Shown: positions 55,079-64,000 of the stretch, in pieces
How the letters are laid out: every line of letters begins with the position of its first letter
Numbering within the stretch: position 1 is the first letter of the stretch
Source of the DNA: Perognathus longimembris pacificus
Lineage: Eukaryota > Chordata > Mammalia > Rodentia > Heteromyidae
Length of the DNA: 64,000 nt
Direction: 5' to 3'
Assembly: GCF_023159225.1 (NCBI RefSeq)
Contig: NC_063161.1
Location: 119,698,958 to 119,762,957, forward strand
Program-made: the position numbers and the translations under genes
Notes under the pieces: model-generated
What the model was told of the DNA's origin: nothing
What the model saw: only the letters and a program-made list of their open reading frames with translations
Databases searched by the model: none

Positions 55079-56685
55079 ATAAAATACATTTTCCCCTGCA
55101 GTGTGCTTGCCCAAGACAATATGCAACGAACAGTAAAAGAGAAGGGCACTTTCAAAGCACCACAAGCCTACTTGGCCCTTTCTAAGAAGGTCTCATTATG
55201 GTACGGGAGCTCTTATTTTCCTTCCAAAGGAAGTAATTTCCTCTAGTTGGGTTCTTAATTGAAAAAGCACTTTAGGATGTAAATCCAGGGTTTTATTACC
55301 TGAACACCTCTTCTATTGGTCAGCCCATAATAAAAACAAGAGCAGTTATCTGTCCACACCCATGAATTCAACTTTGGATCAGAAAATGTTCATAAAAATG
55401 TGTCTGTATTGAACATGTGTAGTTTTGTTTGCCATGTTCTATACATGCTAATGCTATTCACATAGCATTAGGCATTAAGGAGGTATAAGTAGCTTGGAGA
55501 TGATTTAAAATATGTAGGCAGACATTATAGGTTATATGCAAATATTAGGCCATTTCATATGAGGGACCTAAGTATTCTCAGATTTAGGGACCTTTGGGGC
55601 CCTGGACCAATTCCCTATGGATACAGAATGTCAACTATACTTGTTTCCTTACAGTTAACAAGGCAGCACAGAGTTAGGAGACTTGCTGGAGGAAGTAAAC
55701 TAGCTCCCCAGGGAGAAGAGGCTTGGGGCAAAGATCCTAGCACAGGGCTATCCAGCCAATGCATGCAGGAGGAACTCAGCACTCCAGGCTTGCTCTCTGC
55801 CAATGCACGATCCTGAGTGGCTCCTCCAAACCTGTGAACATAGCATCAAATCTGGCCTTTCCCAAACCACCAAGTTTTACCAGGATCAGAACCAGGCCTG
55901 CATCATGTGGTGTACAAATCTAATAGTTCATAAGAGAAAGGAAACCAATCACATTGAAACACAGCTTCCAGCCTTCTTATCAAGGTACTGCTTCTCTCTG
56001 ATTTCATAATCTCTCTGATTCACCCACGCTTGTTTTCCAGCTTCTGACAAGCACATTGGGAACCAAGGCTAAGCTGAAGTTTGTGATGCTGCTCTGTTTG
56101 CCTTCCTGTAACTGACCTGCGTCAGAGACAGATTGCTGCATACGGTTGGGGGATCTCAGGATTCTGTAGCATCTGCATGGGCCAGGGGGCCAGTGTTCCC
56201 CAACTGGATGTAGATGGGGTATCTGTTTGGCAAGAAAACCACGATGGCATATGGATGTAGCTCTGAATAACTCTAAGAGTACCAACTATTAAAATTAGCA
56301 TGGCTTTACATGTACTTAATGATCCCGTGGGGTTCTTGGCTCTGAAACTCTAAATAAATTATCAAAAGGAGAAGTTAAAAGTACAAAGCAAAAGAACCAC
56401 TGGACCAAAGGGCATGCAGCTGAATTAAGAAAAGCCATCCCTTCCACTGAACGACCACAGCCCCACACCAAAGCACGTAGCTCTACCAGCGGAGAGGTGT
56501 CTGGATTTCTGCCCTTATTTGTCCCTTTGATCAAACAAATGCCCTTCAGCACTGTACAACTAACAGAGCTCTGCAGGGCAGTCCTGCTGAGAGGAAAGGG
56601 GAGAGAAAAAAGTAATTTCTGGACATGATAGTTTTGAAAACTCAGATCACAACCCATGAACTTATTTTAGAAGGCTGAAGCCATT
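55079..56685. other. No gene or confident repeat over 1.6 kb
   Basis: Several 60-113 codon frames on both strands (55559-55816 plus, 56004-56285 and 56316-56657 minus) overlap and have no domain. Part of 55540-56600 is less AT-rich than its surroundings. Confidence 0.5.
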
Positions 56686-56929
56686 CCTTTTGCATGTGTG
56701 TTTATGTATGCATGACAGTCCTGAGGCTTGAACTCAGGGCCTAGACACTGTCTCTGAGTATTTGTGCTCAAGGCTAGAATGGGCCACAGTTTTACTTCTG
56801 GTTTTTTGGATAGTTAATTGGGGATGAGAATCTCCTGGGCTTTTCTTCCCTGGCTGGCTTCAAACTGCAACCCTCAAATCTCAGCCTCCTGAGTTGCTCA
56901 GATTACAGATGTGAGCCACTGGTGCCTGG
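56686..56929 (-). repeat. B1/ID composite SINE with target-site duplication
   Basis: GACAGTCCTGAGGCTTGAAC, GGCTAGAATGGGCCACAGTT, CCTGGCTGGCTTCAAACTGC, GATGTGAGCCACTGGTGCC. The flank GGCTGAAGCCATT (56673-56685) recurs as GGCTGAAGCCACT (56928-56940). Confidence 0.9.
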
Positions 56930-57084
56930 CTGAAGCCACTATTGTTTTGTATTGAATATAAAATCCAAGAAATATAAAATAAATAGGAAAATCTAAGTGT
57001 AGACTTAGATTTTTATGTACTTTAGCTTATTTGTTTCAAGGCCAAAGATGTTGACTCACCAATAACTTTTAATTTTTGCATTTG

Positions 57085-57170
57085 TTTTTTTCTGCCAGGA
57101 CTGAAGTTGGAACTTGGTACTTGTTAGAGTGATAAACTACTACTGAACACATCTTCAGCCCTGATTTTTA
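57085..57170 (-). repeat. ID-like SINE fragment
   Basis: CCAGGACTGAAGTTGGAACT, TACTACTGAACACATCTTCA: weak ID complement. Confidence 0.45.
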
Positions 57171-57284
57171 CTGGTTAATTTTAGGGAAGGTCTTGATTCC
57201 TACCAAGGCATGCACCTTAACTATGATATAGCTATGGGCTTTTTATAGTTGCTGGCATTAAGAGCACACACCACTGTGTCCAGC

Positions 57285-57408
57285 TCTTTTTTTTTTTTTT
57301 TCCCATAGTAAGACTTTCCTGCCCAGGCTGGCCTGGAACCTCAATCCTGTAGATCTCATCCTCCCAAGTTGTTAAAATTACAGCTATACAGTGTCTGTGC
57401 TTGGTTGA
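57285..57408 (-). repeat. B1 SINE
   Basis: T-run, then CTTTCCTGCCCAGGCTGGCC, TGGAACCTCAATCCTGTAGA, CTCATCCTCCCAAGTTGTTA and TACAGCTATACAGTG: B1 complement. Confidence 0.85.
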
Positions 57409-58584
57409 TTTACATGTATCTGTAAATGCATATTTACACAAGTGTGTGCATGTATTTTGAGATGAGGTGTAAAATGTATTTCTTAGTATTTGTCATGGTC
57501 ATAATATTTGAAAGTCACTGACTTAACAGAGCCCAATATGAAAAGTGAATCTGATATGGAGGCCTCATTTGTCTTTATTTCCATTTGCCTAGTGATAAGC
57601 ATTAAAGTATAAGAGATCTAGCATGCACTTTGCAATACAAGAGACCTATATTCAAAGACAGTTTAAATACTGCTAAACCTGAAGCTCAGGCAATCATTCA
57701 CTGCTGTTCTCCAGATTCCTGCTCTGCAGACAGGAGTTGAAAGCATCCATTTCCATGCTGAGAGAGTAAGTTCTTGGCATAGTATGTGGCAACATTTTCA
57801 GAATCCTCTCTGTCTTGACCCTTGTTGTACCTACAGTGTAGGGACCCACATGCAGCAGCCAGAAGCTACAATGCTGAGGGCATCTAACATCCTGCAGGAA
57901 TCTATAAATGACTTTCTTTCACCCATGCTGTTCTCCTATCTGTCTGGAAGAGCTGTCTCCCACAGTATGCTGAAGTTAAAATCATTGCTCAGTCAAGACA
58001 ATTAAACCATCTGAATAAAAGTATCATATGCAAATGAGTTAACAAATAGAGTAAAATGAGTTGGGCATGGTTAAGTCTCTGTTCATGTAAATGTGCTAGT
58101 TTGGACCTGGTTAGATCCCTTGACTGAATAAGTATTAGAGTTTCTTAGGACAGACATCACAAATTAATGCTTCGGTGCATTTTTAATCTATTAGGTCATG
58201 TCCATCAAGTTCCCATTCCTTTCCCAATGAGGAAATAGGGACACAGGACATAGAAGTCATAGGAGCATGGAAAACACCTCAGTCTCGGGCGGGAACACGC
58301 TCTTCCAAGCTCTTGTCACAAGGTCTCCTCTTCAAAAGAATTCAGTCATTACCACAAAAGCAAAAATTGCAAACATGTCCTGGCTTGATTTAAGTGTGGA
58401 AATGTGGGGAGAGACAAGAGCTAAAGTTAGAGGTTTGCAGTATATATTTGTAAGAGATTGCTTGTGAGTCATCCCAGTGAACTTTATATTTGACACAAAA
58501 GACATGGAGGAAACTGACAATTGAGAAAAGGAAAACTTAATTTGTCATAAGCATATGTTTCAAAGCTCAGCCTTCAAATTAATC
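57409..58584. other. No gene or confident repeat seen
   Basis: Unassigned; opposed 62-66 codon frames at 58267-58520 have no motif. Confidence 0.55.
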
Positions 58585-58860
58585 AGGGATATGCAAATTA
58601 AAATGGATTAAATGCTATATTTCACCTAGGAAATTGGGAAACATTAAAAATTATAATATTCAGTGCTATCAAGTAAGAAGCAATGAGGCAGAACTTTTCA
58701 AATGCTTATAAACTTTGATTCTGCTTTTCTGCTTCTATCAAATCAGAGATTCACATGTAAGGTTATTTAGTATAGCATTTTATAACACTAGTGAAATAGC
58801 ACAGTAAATTACAATGCAAAACAACTTATGTTATGATAATACTAAACAGTAAATAACATT
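58585..58860 (+). repeat. Ancient L1M ORF2 fragment
   Basis: GGGATATGCAAATTAAAATG, TATATTTCACCTAGGAAATT and CAGTGCTATCAAGTAAGAAG match the ancient L1 ORF2 3' region (gaaatgcaaattaaaac ... tatttcacctatcag). Confidence 0.65.
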
Positions 58861-58864
58861 TTAA

Positions 58865-59185
58865 GGGCCAGGTGCAATGGCTCATGCCTGTAATCAAAAC
58901 TAATTGTGAGGCTAAGATTAGGATTGAAAGCCAGTTCAGGAAAAATTAGTTAGTGAGACCTATCTCAACAAAAAAGCTAGGGATGATGCATCATAGCTAT
59001 AAGCTCAGCTATTCATAAGTGGAAGGATCACAGTCCAGACTAGTCTGAGCAAAACATATGATCCTCTATCTGAAACATAACAAAAGCAAAAAGTGATGGT
59101 GGTGTGTACCAAGCAGTAGAGTACCTGCCTAGAAAGCATAAAGCCCTGAGTTCAAATCTTAGTATCATGAAAGAAATGAGAAAAA
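58865..59185 (+). repeat. Old B1/ID composite SINE (B1-B1-ID-like)
   Basis: GGCCAGGTGCAATGGCTCAT, then a second B1-like stretch (GATGATGCATCATAGCTATA, AAGCTCAGCTATTCATAAGT), then an ID module (GTGTACCAAGCAGTAGAGTA, CCCTGAGTTCAAATC). Confidence 0.7.
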
Positions 59186-59229
59186 TCACTAGTAACATGA
59201 GGACATGTTTCTGATATGCCAAGATTTTT

Positions 59230-59445
59230 GATGCCTTTTTTTTTTTTTTTTTTTGCCAGTCCTGGGCCTTGGACTCTAGGCCTGAGCACTGTCCCTGGCT
59301 TCTTTTTGCTCAAGGCTAGCACTCTGCCATTTGAACCACAGCACCACTTCTGACCATTATCTAAATATGTGGTGCTGAGGAATCAAACCCAGGGCTTCAT
59401 GTATATGAGGCAAGCACTCTTGCCATTAGGCCATATCCCCAGCCC
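59230..59445 (-). repeat. ID-derived dimeric SINE with target-site duplication
   Basis: Poly(T) tail, then GCCAGTCCTGGGCCTTGGAC, GCTAGCACTCTGCCATTTGA, ATCAAACCCAGGGC and CATATCCCCAGCCC. TATGCCAAGATTTTT at 59215-59229 recurs identically at 59446-59460. CpGs are already lost. Confidence 0.95.
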
Positions 59446-59600
59446 TATGCCAAGATTTTTTAAACTATGTTAAAGTTGTATTACTTAATGCTGCTTAGTA
59501 CATGTGCATATCCCATATATTTATACCTACATGTAGGCTTACATTTTAAAAATATCCTTAAATTTAAAAGACAATATTAAATATAGAGGTATACTTTTTA

Positions 59601-60146
59601 TTAATTAATTAATTTATTGTTAAAGTGATGTATAGAGGGGTTACAATTTCATATGTAAGGCAGTGAGTACATTTCTTTTCAAACTTTTTACCTCCTCCTT
59701 CATTTTTCTCCCACCTTTCCCCTTCTCCCACTTCCTCCCCCCATTTGTACAGCTGGTTTACAGTATATTGTCTTGTGAGTATTACTATTGCATTGGTTCA
59801 CATTTTACCCTTTGTCTCTCCAATTTGATGTTCCCCTTCTCTTCCCTAGTTTCAATAAATGTATATACAATGCTCAGGGTACCTAAATCAGTTACAGTGA
59901 AGTCAGGGGTAAAACAAAAGAAAAAGGCATAATTTCACATGGTACATTGAAAATAACAACAACAAAAATAAACCACCTATTTCCATAATTTGAAGTTCAT
60001 TTCACTTAGCATCATCTTATGTGTTCATATGCACATAGCTATTGAGCTATTGTGATCCTCTGCTAGGACTATCCTAGACATATACTAATTATTTCCAATG
60101 AGGGAAACCATAGAGCCTATGGGTCTGGCTCACTTCACTTAGTATG
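59601..60146 (-). mobile_element. GCAGTGAG-lineage L1 3' UTR
   Basis: (TTAA)-rich tail, then ATTGTTAAAGTGATGTATAG, GGCAGTGAGTACATTTCTTT, CATTTGTACAGCTGGTTTAC, CTCAGGGTACCTAAATCAGT, AAGTTCATTTCACTTAGCAT and an ORF2-terminal part. Its left flank (59583-59600) matches 60702-60719 with two differences, as expected for a duplication that brackets the whole nest. Confidence 0.88.
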
Positions 60147-60506
60147 ATTTTTTATTTTATTTTATTTTATTCTTATTTATTGTCAAAGTGATGTACACAG
60201 AGGTTACAGTTTCATACATTAGGCATTGGATGCATTTCTTGTACTGTTTGTTTCCTCCTCTCTCATTTCCCCCTCCCCCCTTCCCTTTTCCCTCTTTCCC
60301 CATGAGTTGTTCAGTTGGCTTGCACCAAACAGTTTTGCAAGTATTGCTTTTGTAGTCATTTGTCTTTTTATCCTGTGTCTCTCGATTTTGGTATTCCCTT
60401 TCACTTTACTAGTTCTAATACCAGTATATACAGTTTCCAATGTACTCAGATAAGATACAGTGATATTGCAGGTACAACCACAGGAAGGGGATACAAGAGG
60501 ATCATT
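60147..60506 (-). mobile_element. GCATTGG-lineage L1 3' UTR joined to the older L1
   Basis: A (TTTTA)n tail at 60147-60175, then AAAGTGATGTACACAGAGGT, CATACATTAGGCATTGGATG, a C-rich tract (60256-60301), GTACAACCACAGGAAGGGGA and truncation. Lies at the 5' end of the older L1. Confidence 0.88.
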
Positions 60507-60701
60507 TGATCTGGGAATGTGGCTTAAAGGTAGAGCTTGCCTAACATGCATGAAGCCTTGGGTTCGATTCCTCAGCACCACATAAACAGAAAAAGCCTGA
60601 AGTGGAGCTGTGGCTCATGTAGTGCAGTGCTAGCCTTGACCAAAAGGAAGTCAGGACAGTACTCAGGCCCTGAGTCCTAAGCCCCAGGACTGGCAAAAAA
60701 A
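60507..60701 (+). repeat. ID-derived dimeric SINE at the end of the L1 nest
   Basis: GATCTGGGAATGTGGCTTAA, GGGTTCGATTCCTCAGCACC, GGAGCTGTGGCTCATGTAGT, CTGAGTCCTAAGCCCCAGGA and a short A-tail. It is bounded on the right by the outer duplication at 60702. Confidence 0.88.
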
Positions 60702-60719
60702 ATAGAAGTATACATTTTA

Positions 60720-62300
60720 AAAATAACTTTTTAAATATTTAGGTCTACATGTACACATGTATATATGTCAATGTAGATGTGTGCATAAAAAGTCTAGAAT
60801 GATTATATATATGTGTGTGTTATGTTTAGATGACACAATGACTTTTAGCAAATTATGATGTTTTTATGGTTTGATGGGTTGGTTGCATAATGAATACATT
60901 ATTTTCGTATCTGGCAAAATAGTACTTAAAAGTCTAGTCTAATGTGTTACCATATAATTTCCTATTAGAATTGATTGCCTCTTAGGATTTTTGCTGTTGA
61001 TAGGTATTCTGTTGAGGGGCTTTTCTGTCACAGTCAGGCTGTATTAAATATCCTGAGAACATGTCATTAAAATTTCATGTCACTGTCACTTGCTGTATGC
61101 ATTATTGTTTGACAAATCCATAGTCTGAGATACATATTTCAGGCAATGTGATGAATTACACATTTAGAGAATTTCTTCTTAATGTACTATTCTTCAAAAT
61201 GTTGGATATTATAGTTTTTAAGTATTTAAAAATACCCATTTTTGTAGTAAGGAAACAGGCATTTCTTAGAATACAGAACATAAAAGCAAGCACAAATTCA
61301 GAGGCATGAGATTTGCTTTGGCTCTGGGTATTTTCTCTTCCCCAGTGGGCTACAGACTAGGCTTTTAGAGGCTACAGCCATGCAGCCTTCTGGGGTAAGG
61401 AGAGGAGTTCAGATATCTCTTCTTATAAGCTGGAAATCCTGAAGGGCTGACATTCTTAGTGTGGATGGGGGTGGGGAAGATTCTGCCTAATAGAGGGAGA
61501 TGGTAGGATGCTCTTTTTAGGGTTTGGTTTTCAGAGAGAGATAATAAGTTAAACATTTAGGTTGGAGTGATAGAATGGTCAGGCTCTCAAAGTCTTCACA
61601 GAAGAGGAGCCCTAAATGTGAACTCTCACAGGTAATGTTTCAATAGTTCAAATAAATCACTAGATATAAAGCAGCAACCTATATAGCTGACAAAACAACA
61701 AGAATATATCTACAATATTAATGACACTAATATGATCAGTAATGAACTAGGAAATATATTTAATATGTTTAAGGGAATAAAAGAAAGCACTAAAAGTAGA
61801 ATAGAATTGAAAGCAATTGGAAATGTTCTCATCCTCAGGCTCAAGAAGCTTAATGAATTCATAAATAAGAATGTGTTAATGAAACAGCATGTATCTTAAG
61901 GAAAATGCTGACCACTGTGCACATTAAAAGCAGTCAAAGCAAATGGACAGACTCCTTACAAAGGAACAAGTTACACCCACAATCTCCATCACCACAGGAA
62001 AAGTGGGATTTAGTGAGAGTGAAAGAATTTGTTCAAGGTGAGTTAAGAATATCATTTTCACTCACTAAAACTATTCTCCAAGAACAAAAATGAACCATTT
62101 CTCTAAGCAAATAAACATTAGGAGCATTTACTAATGAACAGATTCATGATTAAAGAGGTGGAGAGGAATAAAACAGAAATAAAGGTCTGACATACAAAAG
62201 AAACAAGGAAGGAAAAGATGGTAAAAAATGGAGCTCAATCTAAAACCACTGATGATATGACAGTGTCTAAATTTGTGGGTTTAAAATACAAAAGTGTGGG
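60720..62300. other. No gene or confident repeat over 1.6 kb
   Basis: AT-rich. A 63-codon minus frame (61365-61556) has no motif. Confidence 0.6.
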
Positions 62301-62402
62301 GCTTAGGATAGAGTTCAGTGGTACATGCCTTGCATGTACCAGGCCCTTGGTTTGAGCCTCAGCAGGACTAAATAAATAAATAACAAGTAAATAAATAAGT
62401 AA
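62300..62402 (+). repeat. ID SINE with (AAAT)n tail
   Basis: GGGGCTTAGGATAGAGTTCA, GTGGTACATGCCTTGCATGT, GGTTTGAGCCTCAGCAGGAC, then an AAATAAATAAATAAC tail. Confidence 0.8.
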
Positions 62403-62624
62403 ATGTTAAAGCATCATGAAACTGTTATACAACACTTATGAGAAAACTTGAATCCTGAAATTTAAATCAATAGTAGGGAGGAAGTGACTGGTTTAAAACA
62501 CTACAAGATCCTCAGGTTGCTTAACTGAAGTGCAAAGGTATTATTTAATTTTGTATTATCTATTGAGATAAATGCACATGCTAAAATTTCTAAGTAAATG
62601 TGAAGAAAACAAACAAAAGCTACC

Positions 62625-62728
62625 AGATATAGTGGCACATGCCTGTAATTCTGTACTTGGGAGGCTGAGGCAGTAATACCTTAACTTGGAAGCCTGCCTT
62701 AGCTACCTAGGAAGAATGTCTTAAAAAC
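62625..62728 (+). repeat. B1 SINE remnant
   Basis: TACCAGATATAGTGGCACAT, GTACTTGGGAGGCTGAGGCA, TTAACTTGGAAGCCTGCC: a B1 head with an A-rich continuation. Confidence 0.8.
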
Positions 62729-62825
62729 AATACAAAGCAAACAACAACAAAAGAGTCAAAACACAAATGGAACAACAAAAGCAAAAATAGACTGCATACA
62801 TTCCAAACTATTGCATGGCAATACA

Positions 62826-62896
62826 GACACACACAGACACACACACACAGACACACAGACACACACAGACACACAGACACACACACACACACACAC
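62826..62896. repeat. (CA)n with regular GA interruptions
   Basis: CA dinucleotides with repeated CAGACA interruptions before a pure CA run. It is the source of the Cys/Val and Thr/His-rich frames here. Confidence 0.95.
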
Positions 62897-62944
62897 TTCA
62901 ATCTAAAACAAAGGACAAGAAAAAAATTATCAAAAGAACAAAGG

Positions 62945-63130
62945 CAAGCCTGGGGTTGATGGCTCGTCCCTTTAATCCTAGCTACTCAGCTGGCTGAGAT
63001 CTGATTGTGGTTTGAAGCTGGCCTGGGCAGGAAAGTCCATGATACTCTTACCTCTGTTTTTCTACCAAAAAACAGAACCAAAAAAACTCAGGGTCAGTGC
63101 CCAGGCCCCTACTTCAAGTTCCAGGACCTG
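62945..63130 (+). repeat. B1/ID composite SINE, right module deleted
   Basis: GCCTGGGGTTGATGGCTCGT, TAATCCTAGCTACTCAGCTG, GGCCTGGGCAGGAAAGTCCA, then GGGTCAGTGCCCAGGCCCCT and CAAGTTCCAGGACC. The middle A-box-like section of the ID module is missing. Confidence 0.85.
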
Positions 63131-63135
63131 TGCAA

Positions 63136-63690
63136 ACAAAACAAAAAGATGAAAACATCAGAACAAATAGAAAGTAGAAAACAACTTGATAGAAAAGAAC
63201 CCAAGTAACAACTATCATCGTCAATGTAAACAAACTAAACCTTCCAGTTAAAAGAAAATGGCTGCCCAATGAAACAAAATCCAATGATATTCTGCTTACT
63301 AGGGGCTGATGTAAGGGAAAAGAAAGTGGAAAATAAAAGAATATAAAATTTAAACCTATCAAATGTGTTTGCTTTCTCAGGAAGCCAGAGAGGAGCTTAA
63401 CATAACAATTCCATGTGAAATTAAAATACAAATAGTAATCACTGGGTTCACTAAAATGGAGGTTGGGTGGGTAGGAGAGGAAAGGAATCAAGCATGAGGA
63501 AAGGAGAGGAGAGGAAGCAGAGCATGGTAACTGATTGTATTGCCAGCTGGGCTTACCAAGACCACTCTCTTCTTGCCAGGGGATACCAAAGTAACAAGGG
63601 GATGGCCAAGGATGAGTTGAACTGAATGTATTGAAATCTGCTGGGCTCTCAAAATGCCTCACTCCCCTTCTGAATCACACATCATAACTG
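63136..63690. other. Unassigned sequence with a 182-codon minus open frame
   Basis: The frame 63114-63662 (minus) is the longest in the window outside L1. Its product is Phe/Ser/Leu/Pro-rich and its C-terminus reads into the adjacent SINE (63114-63130). The complementary strand is an A/G-rich tract, which explains the lack of stops. I do not consider it a gene. Confidence 0.55.
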
Positions 63691-63692
63691 AT

Positions 63693-63742
63693 GTTAGCAA
63701 GTTAGTTAGGAAAGTTAGTTAGTAAGTTAGTAAGTTAGTAAG
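63693..63742. repeat. Degenerate (AGTT/AGTA)n tetranucleotide repeat
   Basis: GTTAGTTAGGAAAGTTAGTT then AGTAAGTTAGTAAGTTAGTA, about ten imperfect units. Confidence 0.88.
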
Positions 63743-63854
63743 GAAAACAAAATAAGGTCACCTAGTCAGGGAAGGTTATTAATGTTTGAATTTCCTTTCT
63801 TTGGATAAGGATGGAGAATTACTTTCTATATCAGGAAACACAAACTTTCAGGGT

Positions 63855-64000
63855 GCTAGAGGTTTATGCCTATAATCCTAGCTATTCAAGTGGCTGAGAT
63901 CTGAGGATACGGTTCCAAGCCAGTCCAGGCAGGAAAGTCCACGAGAGCATCTGTCATGAGTGAAAAACCTAAGAGACAATGCCTAATCCAAGGACTAGCA
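63855..64000 (+). repeat. B1/ID composite SINE, cut by the window edge
   Basis: GTTTATGCCTATAATCCTAG, CTATTCAAGTGGCTGAGATC, CCAGGCAGGAAAGTCCACGA, then the right module ending CCAAGGACTAGCA at the last base. Confidence 0.87.

Noticed and set aside
62707..62997. Cys/Val-rich and Thr/His-rich frames
   Set aside because: Both are translations of the CA/GACA repeat on opposite strands.
63114..63662. 182-codon minus-strand open frame
   Set aside because: Its coding strand is the complement of an A/G-rich stretch, its composition is Phe/Ser/Leu-rich without a domain, and its end reads a SINE. The lack of stops is explained by composition.
1..64000. CRISPR arrays, operons, phage or bacterial mobile elements
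   Set aside because: No regularly spaced repeats, ribosome-binding sites or bacterial genes; the repeats are mammalian retroelements.

Overview
The window is AT-rich mammalian nuclear DNA with no protein-coding gene, exon or structural RNA gene that I can support. Nearly every recognisable feature is an interspersed repeat or microsatellite. Two composite tRNA/ID-derived and B1/ID-derived SINE families, rodent MaLR (ORR1-like) LTRs and a L1 with a G-rich polypurine 3' UTR point to a rodent. The SINEs resemble those I recall from geomyoid rodents (kangaroo rats and pocket mice; the IDL-Geo/ID-Geo type). Species cannot be fixed from the sequence, and beaver or another rodent is a less likely alternative.

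Layout. 1-7 kb: old SINEs, one split by a short L1, a MER20 DNA transposon beside an L2, and a SINE inserted into an older SINE. 8.3-9.6 kb: a roughly 250-bp direct duplication in which only the second copy carries a long GT/GA microsatellite. 10.4-16.5 kb: a 54-bp tandem duplication and a dense cluster of L1 3' ends, including L1-in-L1 nesting, an ORF2 fragment and a head-to-head inverted pair. 18-20 kb: two ID-derived SINEs with clear target-site duplications (TSDs), one inside an L2. 20.9-27 kb: possible MaLR remnants, an unexplained 130-codon open frame at 22.0-22.4 kb, ancient L1M pieces and a clean 403-bp L1 3' end. 29.6-32.25 kb: the largest young element, a 5'-truncated minus-strand L1 flanked by matching TSDs and itself interrupted by L1 3' ends. 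34-45 kb: MIR, L2, SINE, ORR1-like LTR and microsatellite sequence. 45-64 kb: a 65-bp L1 scrap, a CpG-rich young-looking SINE at 50.3 kb, an old L1M at 53 kb, a second L1-in-L1-plus-SINE nest at 59.6-60.7 kb, and more SINEs up to the right edge.

Nothing here acts as an operon, pathway or defence system. Open frames are either L1 ORF2 remnants (14.2, 30.1-31.0, 31.6-32.2, 53.1 kb), readthrough of SINEs and microsatellites, or short chance frames. The most informative content is the insertion chronology: several nests with identifiable TSDs, and at least two L1 3'-UTR lineages, one with GCATTGG and one with GCAGTGAG after the conserved tail. Family names come from memory of consensus sequences and were not checked against a database; boundaries of old repeats are approximate.
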